DNA of 64,000 nt from Polymyxa betae (lineage: Eukaryota > Endomyxa > Phytomyxea > Plasmodiophorida > Plasmodiophoridae): contig RBZT01000146.1 in the NCBI GenBank assembly GCA_003693705.1, forward strand, positions 58,635 to 122,634, in the 5' to 3' direction. A program made the translations under genes and the position numbers. The notes beneath the pieces were generated by a model. It searched no databases and had not been told where the DNA came from. It saw only the letters and a list, made by a program, of their open reading frames with translations. The first letter of the stretch is position 1. Each line of letters opens with the position of its first letter. Shown here piece by piece: positions 1-9,585 of this stretch.

Positions 1-176
1 GCAATATGAAGGAGAAATTGAGACCAACAGGACATTGAAAGCACGAAAAATAAAAATAACGAGAAAATTTTTCAAAATTATGCGCGATCAGCGGAGTCCG
101 TGATGGGAATCTGAAAGCAGTTCCAGGCTAAGAACTGAGATCGGCTGCCCTACATTAGCTTGAAGATTTTCATTCA

Positions 177-863
177 ATGGGGAAAGCTCGCAAAACGAGG
201 AAGTTCGCTCAAGTCAAACGTCTTCTGAACCCCAACGATGCCCGCCTGAAGGCCAATGCGGCCAAGCAAGAAACCGAATTAAAAAAGAAGAAAGAAAGTA
301 CGGTTAGAAAAGTCGAGCAGACGACTCGAGCTTTGTTCTTCAGCTACAACACAGCTTTAGGTACAATTTGTTTATCGTCATTCAAGATTCGTATTCAACA
401 TCATTAATAGGCCCTCCTTATCACATTCTGATTGATACCAACTTTATCAATGCATCCATCCAGAACCGTCTAGATATTGTGAAGGGCATGATGGATTGTT
501 TGCTGGCCAAATGCACCCCTTACATCACCGATTGTGTTATGGGAGAATTGGAGAAGCTCGGTCCGAAATACCGCCTTGCCTTAAGGTCAGATTTTTAACT
601 TCTCTTATTGAATTTTCTCATGTTCGTGCAGAATCGCTAAAGATTCACGCTTTAAGCGTCTCCCTTGTCAGCACAAGGGAACTTATGCAGATGATTGTCT
701 TGTCTCTCGAGCGGAGCAGCATAAATGCTATATTGTTGCTACTTGTGATAAGGATTTGAAAAGGCGCTTAAGAAAGGTGCCAGGTGTCCCTATCATGTAC
801 ATTCAGGCTCATAAATATTCGATCGAGAGGTTGCCCGATGCTCTCAATGCTCCGAATTTCTAA
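177..863 (+). CDS. FCF1: rRNA-processing endonuclease Fcf1/Utp24 (PIN domain)
   Basis: Three exons join cleanly by removing GT-AG introns at 361-410 and 586-631, giving about 196 residues, the usual Fcf1 length. The N-terminus [17 protein letters not shown] is the conserved basic tail. The PIN domain follows with its acidic metal-binding residues in [11 protein letters not shown], the YADDCLV segment and [13 protein letters not shown]. The C-terminus runs through PGVPIMYI to the stop. Fcf1 belongs to the small-subunit processome in the nucleolus and cleaves pre-rRNA at the A0-A2 region (family knowledge). The ATG at 177 starts the conserved tail, so the start is secure. The neighbouring fimbrin gene is convergent and ends about 160 bp downstream. 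The call is very secure because conservation is continuous across both splice junctions. Confidence 0.95.
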
Positions 864-1025
864 ATCGATTTATGTCGTCATAGTATTTATAAATCTATTT
901 CGCTTTACAAACTGTTTCCCATCTTATATAGCAAAAGCATCGAATTTTAGAATTCCATCTTAAACAAGAGTGCTCAAGTTTATTATTAACAACTGAAGAA
1001 GAATAAATACCTTCGCCAATGCTTT

Positions 1026-3658
1026 TTATTTCTTCAAGGGGTTCAGGCTGGCAGCCATAATAGCAGCGACGAATGTCATAATCTGCAAAGTATAAATTTT
1101 TCCGGTGCCAATACGAAGTAAGAAACGTACCATCTTGTCTTTAATTTCAACGATGTCTTCAGGCAAAAGGAAGATGATACTTCCGATCTTACGAGCAACA
1201 GATATGGCATATCGAGCATTGAGAAGCTGATCGTCTTTCGTCTGCGCAGGAGTAACAAGCTATCAAAACAACTTAGTAAAAAGAAGACATTAGTGACCTC
1301 GGGTCTCACCTCCCAGTTGATGATGCGGTTCTCAACAGCATACAACAGATCGAAAAAGAACTCGGACGTTTTTAGGGACGGGTCCTTGAATGATTGCATG
1401 CGAGTTGACCTAGCAGCATTGGCAACCTGAATGATCATTTGTTTGAGTAAACGCAACGCGGATTGTAATGATCAAACCTTATCATTGGCCCATTGAATGA
1501 TCTTCTCGTCGGACATGACAACGCCGCCTCCAAGTTGCGTTAAGAATTTAATGATATGGCGACGCATCAGTTGCCTGATCATGAGCTGTCTTAGAGCAAA
1601 TTCGTACATAAAAAAAGGGGACACATACCAGGTGAGGGCCAGAACAAGTTTCCTGTTTCCATCAACGATATCCGTTCCGCCAATACCGACCAAGCTGAAT
1701 TTCAATTGCTTCCCAAGCACAATTACATAGTTCGCATTGCTGATCCGCTTAAACCTTGGATGCAATATGAGCATACGCTTATTCTCTGGCAGCATAGCAC
1801 ACTCACTTGTTACTTGGCTTTTTCTCAACCTTGCTCCAATCCACAATTCCGGGTTCAATGTGGTCAATCACTAAGACAGAGAATGGATATGAATGGATTA
1901 TAATCGTTGAACAGCTACCTTTAAGAAGGACGAGACCATCCTTGCAATCCTCGTAAAGAGCGTTTACGTAGACTTCGTGCAGGCCGAGAGTATTAATCCA
2001 CATTCGGAAAGCTATAGTTATTTTCAGTGAAAACAGAGCAGAAAATGACACAGAATCAAACCTCTTTCTTCTCGGCTGTCACCAAAGTCGTCATCCATCA
2101 TTCCTGCTAACTCCATTGCCTGCAAATGTGCTTTAGAAACCGCGACTTAAGTTCGAACAACAACAAGACCTCTTCCTCAGTCAGAGGGTCCAATCCTGGG
2201 CAAGTGTTGAAAATTGAGGCAGTAAACGCCAAGTTTAATCGAGCATTGCCCTTAACAATGTCTCGAGCCTATGTCATATGTTAGTTCGACAATTATCCAG
2301 AACATTATGGTAATATGAGTTGAGTGGCACAGAACCTGAATGAAAGCATGAATGTCAAGCTTCTCTGCATTGCGAAGGACTCGGTCGGCTCTCTTGGTTA
2401 GATCCTTTTCTTCCAGCGCCGATTTGTCACAGCGTTGAGGTGCGATTTGATTGAGCAAGACTGTGTACGCTTCAGAGTCCTAGACAATGTTATAAGACAT
2501 GCAACAAATGTTATGGAACAATATCAAACCTTCACATCAGTAGCGAAGTTCGTGATGCGTTTAGAAAAGCCAGCGTTTTTTAGATGGTAGTTGAACCAAC
2601 GAATCAAAAGTTGATCGGGAGGAAGTTTCAACAAATCAGCAAGCTCTTCGCCCTCTTCAAGCAGACGAACCAGCTCTGGATGGTTCTTCAGGTTGATCGT
2701 GTTCAAGAGTTGCAATTTGACTAAATGCGCTTCAGCTATCAACCGCTAGCGATATCAGAATCAGCGTTACCGAGCTGCCACACCAGACCAAGAACAAGAT
2801 GCGGGTGCTTATCACCGCTAGCAAGCTCACTGGCTCCCAAGTTCACTGTCTGGATACCAATAGCTTTAGCTGAAGCAATCACCAAGTTAAGGTTCTCATT
2901 GATCTGTTCATAGACTGCTCAGGTACAGCTCTTCAAAGATGACCCATGATCTAACCTGGAACAGAGAAAGAGGTTTGTTGTTCTTTTGAAGGTTCAGAGC
3001 ACGAACATCAATGGTGTCTTTGACAGCTTTGTTAATGAATTTTGAAAGAAGAACACCATCGTTGACTTTCTTCGCCAGCTCCTGGCCGTTAACATCGATG
3101 GGCAACAGATATCTGTTTAAAGTTTAGAATCATCGATCCGTTTGAGATCCGTCGTACTTGAGATCTGAGTCCTCTCCAAGAACCTGGTTGATATGTAAAG
3201 CGAAAGCAGTCATTTCTTCTTGTGAGAACGAGTGAACACCACCTGCATGGCCTTGAACTTGAATCAGCTCTTTCTGCTTCTCATAAACCTAATGAAATTT
3301 CAGTTTCAAGCAGATATGAGCGAACTCCATTTGATCAACCTTGGCAAAGCCAGCAGCACCAGCTGTTTTCCCTGTCCGAATCGAAGAAATGATAGCCAGA
3401 AACTCATTGAATTCGATAGTTCCAGATCTATCAGTATCAACCTAGATCCAGCATTGGATTAGAGCTTCGTCAACGTTTAAGTAAAAGCCCAACTTCGGAG
3501 ATCAATGTCTTCAGCTGAGAAGCATCCTTGAACTCGTTGAGATTTCGGAGGACAGTCTCAAGCTCAAGAACGTCAATAGAGCCGTTGCCGTTTGTGTCGA
3601 ATGACGCAAACTCATGGTGGAATTGTTGTAGCTCTGCAGGGGAGAAGGTGAGAGCCAT
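1026..3658 (-). CDS. Fimbrin/plastin, actin-bundling protein
   Basis: Read on the minus strand the gene has many exons. The N-terminal EF-hand region contains [18 protein letters not shown] and, after a 52-nt intron, [18 protein letters not shown], so two calcium-binding loops look intact. Four calponin-homology (CH) domains follow. Recognisable pieces are [45 protein letters not shown] and [20 protein letters not shown]. The C-terminus reads [17 protein letters not shown] before the TAA at 1026. EF-hands followed by four CH domains define fimbrin, which cross-links actin filaments into bundles, often under calcium control. The start is taken at [13 protein letters not shown] (ATG at 3658). 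An in-frame upstream ATG at 3697 would add 13 residues. Not every exon border was fixed. Confidence 0.93.
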
Positions 3659-3739
3659 GACTGTGATAGACAGAATCAGAAATGAGCGAGTCTCCACCGA
3701 AGCACACGATCTTTACGGCAAGACGCGTGCTTCTTAGAA

Positions 3740-4600
3740 TATCTACCATGATTCAAGATGGATGCAGACAACGGCGCCATCTGACTGAAAAATCTGCCTG
3801 AGTCCAAAAGAAGAAGAAGTGTGTAAGCTCTTGTAATACGAGGGAACCAAGAATCGCCAAACGCGTATTATCTTGTTACATACAGTATGAGCATGAGATG
3901 GTGGAAGGCTGCACCGCAGATTGGGATTCCGTCGTGCTCTTTTGTCACTCACATTGACTATCAGCATCGCAGTACTCGATTCTATTGGTAGGTTGGGTTT
4001 CGAGCTTCAGGCAACGATAACGGTGTATTGGGGCATCTGTGTGCCTGGCCCGTTTCGAATGGAGTAATCCAAACCGATCATCTATAAGCAAACAAACAAG
4101 AATAGCATCCTTTCATGTTAAGCGAGCAAAAATCGCGTTTCTCAGAGATACATCCGACATAAATAGGTCAATTATTCGGTGATATTTAGAAATGAGAGTA
4201 GAGTAGGAAAGGCTTTTTTACTGTGTGAATGAACGAGCCGGGTTTTATCAGCAAACCAGACAGTCTGTAAGCAATATGGTTAACGTTGCGAATCCTTGCG
4301 GCTATCTATACAGTATGTTGACTCCTCGACCAACAATTACCTTCCGCGATTCTAAAAAGAGAGTATATCAAGTTAAAGTGGCTTTTTAAACATCTCGAAG
4401 TCGAGTCGAGTCGTTTGTTGACTTTGTTCGGCCTCACACTTGTTGATTGGCTTTCGTTTTTTTAAATCTTCCGAAATCCACTGTACAGGGTAGGGCACAG
4501 CCACCGACGCTATTTATAGTTCTGAATGTTTCTCGGATTGCGTTGACCTTATCAGAAGGCCGAAGCGAAGGCCGCCCGTAGTCGTACGTTCAGGTCACAT
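3740..4600. other. Intergenic stretch with a possible unresolved small minus-strand gene
   Basis: This lies between fimbrin (minus) and the next plus-strand gene, so it should hold both promoters. On the minus strand there are short open stretches and splice-like sites around 3743-3967 and 4040-4280. One begins MIGLDYSIRNGPGTQMPQ and another reads LSGLLIKPGSFIHT. I could not join them into a convincing protein and recognise no family. No tRNA, long repeat or clear promoter element was seen. Confidence 0.3.
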
Positions 4601-4611
4601 TGTTTGAGCAC

Positions 4612-6135
4612 ATGTTACAAATTCGTAACATTACTCCTCTCATTGTCTGGCTGTTTCTGTGTCTTCATTGTATACAAACTTGTGATGCTGTATATCACTT
4701 GAGGCCCGCCTTCATTAGCGAAAGAGCTGTCGATCAATTACGGGCGTTCTCAAAGGTTATCAACGGATTGCCTTCGGGGCCGCTGACTATTTCGACATTA
4801 CATCCTGTAGCGAGATCTGGATTGCCTGAGATAATCTCGCTTCTATCGTTAAATAACGACAATGTCGGATGGACTGTCTGTTAACTATACTTTTCTGAGA
4901 ATCGGTAAAATAGGATTGTCTGGAGCGCATTCGTCGTAAACCATTACGAAGGCGTCTTGAGCTGTTGCGAATTGCCGATTATTTAGATATGAGTATAGCT
5001 CCACCAGGCCGGCGCTCATTTCTGGAGCTTATAAGCGATATGTATGTGAGAACCTTAACAAAGTCAATGAAAGGTGTCGGAAGTCTTTTGAGGTACCGGC
5101 GCCAACGAGAAATCGAAGACGAAGAATACCTATTTTCTGTGATTGCAAACGCACTGCCCAGCAGCGCGCTTTCATCGCCGTCATCTTGCGAATCATGTGT
5201 GGAATTACTGCCTTATCTTACAAGGGAATCCATTGATCGCATCTACCCACAAGCTCTTGCATTAGCCAGGTGTGTGAAGTTTCTGCTGTACTTTAACAGC
5301 GGTCTTCTATTACACGAGTTTTTCCTATTAATGTGCATTTAGAAGTGTCAAAAATCGCAAATCGTCGTTCTTCTCAGCTCTTCGTTTGATTGTGGCAATG
5401 GCTGAGGGCCGTTTTAAGATTCACGAGTTCGATCTTTTTGACAAGGCCATCTTCCTTTTAAAAGTTCGTGCCATCAATATCAGCAAAGGCGATGATGGCA
5501 ACGATGATATCAGGACTCTTTGTAATTTGATAAGATGTCTAGATGAATCATGGACAAAAACGGGAACCCTGACCTTCACCGTTACTTCTTGGTTGAATTT
5601 TATTTTCCTGCAGATGAGGTTCGCGGGTACTTACTGACCACGATTTCGTACTCAATGTTTGTTTAGTGCTGTGGTAGCAGCCGGCGCAGATAAGCGATTG
5701 CTGCAAACTTACACGGGATTTGTTAACCTGATAATCTCTCGAATCCACAAATCGCACTTCGCCACCGTTAGCTTTCGAGGGTTCTCTCTATTGGATTCAG
5801 TAATCGAGTCAATGTTTGTGTCGTACGGGACACCGTACAATTTTCAGACAACATTTGGGGTCGATCTGTTAAACCGGATCATTGATAGAACACCGAATGA
5901 TATTCTCTTCAAAACATCTAATGGGCAAACCTCTTTGCGCTTCTTGCTGAAGACTTTAAAGTACAATACCGCTTGTGTTGTGGACGCTTCTTTGAAGTTT
6001 ACGCTCAGGTCTAAATCGGACGGTGATTACTTCAAGTGGAACGGTTCTAAATGGCATCGTCTTTTGGTGAAGTTGCTCATAAGGAGAAGATCAAGGAGAC
6101 GATCCGCCTTAGAGTCGCATGAGACACGAACGTAG
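4612..6135 (+). CDS. Predicted secreted protein, unrecognised family
   Basis: The ATG at 4612 begins a clear signal peptide (MLQIRNITPLIVWLFLCLHC). At least four exons follow, separated by short GT-AG introns near 4870-4914, 5270-5341 and 5618-5667, the last joining LQM to SAVVAAGADK. The mature part has helix-like stretches such as LLRIADYLDMSIAPPGRRSF, a cysteine pair in SCESCVELLPYL, and FVNLIISRIHKS. It ends in a very basic tail with RRRSRRRS before the stop at 6135. I do not recognise any domain. The signal peptide predicts entry to the secretory pathway; no C-terminal membrane anchor was noted. Exon borders in the middle are tentative. It could be a lineage-specific secreted protein or a lumenal enzyme too divergent to name by eye. 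Confidence 0.7.
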
Positions 6136-6539
6136 TCTTTAATGATAATTGTAAGGTATCCAACATGCATGAGATATCATCACTAACTGATGAAACTAGA
6201 CCAGATTGGCTTACAACGATTAGAAAAAGGTCGTGATTGGTTTATTAAGCGCCATGCAGCTCAATAAACTGTCAATCAGAGGAAGTTAACAAATTTTGGA
6301 ATACCGGTAGGCTTATGCAACAAACATCACAAACTTTCCTCTACGGATTTTGTCACGAGCTCTAGACAAACAGCACCGATTGCATAAAAGGTTACCACAT
6401 TCGGAAGGACTTTTCCTCATTGATGACTCACGTTCGGGAAATCCTTAACAATGGCGTCATGGCGTAGTTCCGGTGGAATTTCAAGGCCTAACTGCTCAAA
6501 ACAGAATCACGAAAAGGTCTTTGACCACATTTATATCCC

Positions 6540-8018
6540 ATGAGAATCGGCTCTATATCTGGAATCGTCTCGGCGTGCCTTATTCTAAGCGCGCTCTCGC
6601 ATGCAGCTGACGCTCTCCGCGACGAAGACTTTCAGGGAGCAATTCAAAACCGCCATGAAAGCGCCGGCCCTTCCAGCTCTAACATGGCACAACCTTCAAG
6701 CTCGACTCCGAATGATGAAAAACAGCACCCAATAGACCATCATACGGGTTCTTCCACGAGTACTGTTGTTAGCAATACCAGCGTTTCTTCCATCTCTGCT
6801 ATCAGCAACGGAACCAATGGAAACCTTTCCACCCATGTCGTTTCCAACAACGGAAACAATATAATGCATGTCGATACAGATCGGAAGCCGTCGACGCCCA
6901 GCTCACCTGGAAGCGGACTGAAGCCATCGAGCCCCAGTCCGTCTACTCACGGTAATGGCGGCGACACGCCATCGACTGCGAAGCCATCCGCTGATCTCAA
7001 CGGCGGAATGAAACCATCCGCTCCGAGTTCGTTTCCAGATTATGTCGAACCGGGTTCTCACTCTGGCAAGGCCTCAAACCCGGATTCGTCAAGCTTGAAA
7101 AAATCGCAACATTCTGTTGAAGCTCCACATGGCCACGATGGATCTCGATCGTTTTCTTCTGGATCGGGCTTAAAGCCATCTAGTGTAAAACAAGAGTCTC
7201 CCTCTAGTAGCAGCTTGTCGCCCTCTGGCGGAATTCAAAGTGCAAAGCCCTCCTCCTCACGACAATCTCCTGATGATCATAGCGAGTCGCTTCCGCTTTC
7301 ATCAATCACGAATTCTGGTGCGAAGCCTGCCAATACGATGCCAGCAGCTGATCAATTTCCCGGCGAGCAAACTACCTCCGACTCGGCTTCGCCTAACGTC
7401 GCTAAACCAGCTGGCAATCCTCTCACGAACGCGACGATGACTAATGTGCCTGCTCCTGCAATTTCTCGTCCAACTTTACCTGTCTTTGACAAGACATCTG
7501 GAACGCCAAGCATTAAAAAGCCAGGAAAACGAATAACGACAACAACTGTGACAAGGAAGAAGAATTTACTCGGGAAAGTCGGCTCAGGTAGGGCATCGTT
7601 CAAACCTTCCTACCTGGCGCCAACGCCTTCACGAGGAAAGACTCCGATGTACTCTCCGCCAAGAACGCCTTCCACTAAACGAATTCCTCCTAATGGTCAC
7701 CCGCCGTTGAGAAAAACATCGACGCCGGCGCTCTACTCAAGACCTTCGTCGCCGAAGAGCTCAACTCTTTACCAGAACAAGCCTCGATCGCCGTCACCTG
7801 CCTTGTACTCGGTATCAAGACGAGCTCCGTCTCCTGTGTATTCAAACCCCGCTCCCCAGAAATCAACGAAAAAGTCAACAGACTACAAAGCTCCTACCCC
7901 GAAGAAGAACCAATCATACAAGGCTCCCAAAAAGTCTAGTAACAGCTCATCTGCAGAAGCAAAGTGTCTCTCTGCAAGTGCAATTGCCCTATTACTCACT
8001 GTTGGTCTTCTTTTCTAA
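6540..8018 (+). CDS. Ser/Pro-rich mucin-like surface protein, probable GPI anchor
   Basis: This is one uninterrupted 492-codon frame, unusual beside its intron-rich neighbours. Residues 1-25 form a signal peptide (MRIGSISGIVSACLILSALS). Residues 26-300 are rich in Ser, Pro, Gly and Asn with a recurring lysine-proline-serine word (GLKPSS, GMKPSA, SAKPSS) in degenerate repeats. From about residue 325 the protein becomes strongly basic with repeated proline-tyrosine words (TPMYSPP, PALYSR, SPVYSN, DYKAPTP). The last 20 residues are hydrophobic (CLSASAIALLLTVGLLF) after a small-residue stretch (SNSSSAE), the layout of a GPI-attachment signal. I infer a heavily O-glycosylated wall or surface protein. 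The family is not recognised; low complexity makes homology hard to judge. Confidence 0.8.
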   Translation: MRIGSISGIVSACLILSALSHAADALRDEDFQGAIQNRHESAGPSSSNMAQPSSSTPNDEKQHPIDHHTGSSTSTVVSNTSVSSISAISNGTNGNLSTHVVSNNGNNIMHVDTDRKPSTPSSPGSGLKPSSPSPSTHGNGGDTPSTAKPSADLNGGMKPSAPSSFPDYVEPGSHSGKASNPDSSSLKKSQHSVEAPHGHDGSRSFSSGSGLKPSSVKQESPSSSSLSPSGGIQSAKPSSSRQSPDDHSESLPLSSITNSGAKPANTMPAADQFPGEQTTSDSASPNVAKPAGNPLTNATMTNVPAPAISRPTLPVFDKTSGTPSIKKPGKRITTTTVTRKKNLLGKVGSGRASFKPSYLAPTPSRGKTPMYSPPRTPSTKRIPPNGHPPLRKTSTPALYSRPSSPKSSTLYQNKPRSPSPALYSVSRRAPSPVYSNPAPQKSTKKSTDYKAPTPKKNQSYKAPKKSSNSSSAEAKCLSASAIALLLTVGLLF

Positions 8019-8049
8019 ACCGATTTCGGATATAAACTGATTCTGTACT

Positions 8050-8274
8050 TTATTGGCCAAATGTTTTAAACTGAACTGAGCAGTAGTGCGACCCGTATAG
8101 TTTCTTCGACGATTTGCCAAAGTGGAAAATCCAAAATCCATTTCCACCCATAAAAAATATGACCAAAAAACCAATAAACCACTCATGCCAATACAGTAAT
8201 CCCAAGAATTTCAAAAATTCGTTCATCCCAATTCTCAAAAGTTTCCCATCAATTTCAATTTTTTGAAAAATCAA
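8050..8274 (-). CDS. Possible 74-residue hydrophobic membrane microprotein
   Basis: A short minus-strand frame starting with ATG codes for a very hydrophobic aromatic-rich stretch (LGLLYWHEWFIGFLVIFF) followed by a basic tail. The plus strand here is A/C-rich and poor in G from about 8130 to 8300, so the hydrophobic reading may simply reflect composition. There is no recognised family. It lies convergent to the mucin-like gene ending at 8018. Treat as a weak candidate. Confidence 0.2.
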   Translation of the reverse strand: MIFQKIEIDGKLLRIGMNEFLKFLGLLYWHEWFIGFLVIFFMGGNGFWIFHFGKSSKKLYGSHYCSVQFKTFGQ

Positions 8275-8279
8275 ACGGT

Positions 8280-9129
8280 AAGCCTAGAAAAGCCCCTTTG
8301 ATGCAAACATGATACTCTCAACTGAACTGAGCCAAACCCGAACAAAATCAGGGCCTGTAACAGCTACCTGGCTCCGAGACAACGAGGTGATCATGAATAT
8401 CATAGATCGGGTAGGAACAGTGAAATCCAGATTGACGACACCGACAATGCAGTTGCATGTTAGATATATGAACCGAGCCTGGGTGTTTGGGAAACCGATT
8501 CAATGGGTCGCCAACTGGACACTAGCTGAGGCTACCTAGTTGGGAGGGAATCCAACAAAAGACAAGGCCACATCTGGATTATTTCTCACGAATCAATTAG
8601 ATAGCGTATCTGTTATCATCGTGTACAAACCTCACCCAATAAGCTCTGTTTCCTCGTTCATACAGACTTGCTGATCATGGGTGGTATTTGGATAGGGTTG
8701 CGATTGTTTTGCGGTCGTGCTGCCCCAGTAGATGTGTGGACCTGCCCTCCATGAGTTTGTCTGTCAGGTGCAATGATGGGTGCGAGAGAGGGCGACATTT
8801 TAGCTAAGTCGACACTGATTTTCGCTGTGTGACAAATCTATAGTGAATAACAAATCAAATCGACATTATGGATTCGAGTTTGTAGAGTCTCGTCTGGATT
8901 TGGAGGGCGAATCAGAATTGGCGAAGCTAAATATGCTTTCAACGATTTGAAGACGAACATGGATGCATCATATCTCTCCGAACGATTGGAACCTAAATCA
9001 GCTATTCATCATCAATACGTCAATTGCGAACAGAACAAAACAATCCTTGAATCATTATAATCATCGGCCTAAACGCTTAATCACTGCTGATCGTTCTAAC
9101 TGGGGATTCTTCAGCGACAATCCGAACAG
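8280..9129. other. Intergenic stretch, no gene supported
   Basis: An open frame at about 8309-8539 exists but has no recognisable domain, and no supported splice pattern extends it. The rest contains frequent stops in all frames. No tRNA, tandem repeat or mobile-element signature was noticed. Confidence 0.5.
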
Positions 9130-9516
9130 ATGTTGACCGCAATGTGCCCAATTATGCTATTAGCACTAATTTGGGGATTTCACAAACCCGCGTGCATAAG
9201 GTCAGCGATATCAGCACACCAAATAATATTCCAGAAGAATACAAAACATTTCCGAATGATCTATGACCTGGAGAAGAAACAATCTGATGGAGCCCCGTTA
9301 GAAGGGCAAAAAAATTTCCTTGAAATTGGAAATTCGATTTACCATTTGAATTATATCAAGAGAACCATGGATCATCATCATCGTGAATCAAGCCCAACCT
9401 TCAAAGCCTCAGATTGTCTGTTAATTACAAAAAGCAATGGCGTTTATTGCGACGGCGCCTATCGAAGAACAACATACTTAGCATCATCACTTCCATTAAG
9501 GGATGGGCCTCGGTAG
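9130..9516 (+). CDS. Possible small secreted protein
   Basis: An ATG-started frame of 128 codons opens with a hydrophobic stretch that could act as a signal peptide (MLTAMCPIMLLALIWGF). The rest is polar, with a histidine cluster (DHHHRESS) and three cysteines. No family is recognised. It ends only 69 bp before the start of the large kinase gene on the same strand, so it could instead be 5' leader of that gene. Confidence 0.3.
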   Translation: MLTAMCPIMLLALIWGFHKPACIRSAISAHQIIFQKNTKHFRMIYDLEKKQSDGAPLEGQKNFLEIGNSIYHLNYIKRTMDHHHRESSPTFKASDCLLITKSNGVYCDGAYRRTTYLASSLPLRDGPR

Positions 9517-9585
9517 GCGCTCTGCCTTGTCGGGCTAGAGGCGACCTCGAAATATCGATCTTAATATCAGTACCTGGATTCAATC

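Noticed and set aside
7240-7878. Alternative-frame ORFs within the mucin-like gene
   Set aside because: The 492-codon frame with signal peptide and GPI-like tail explains the region.
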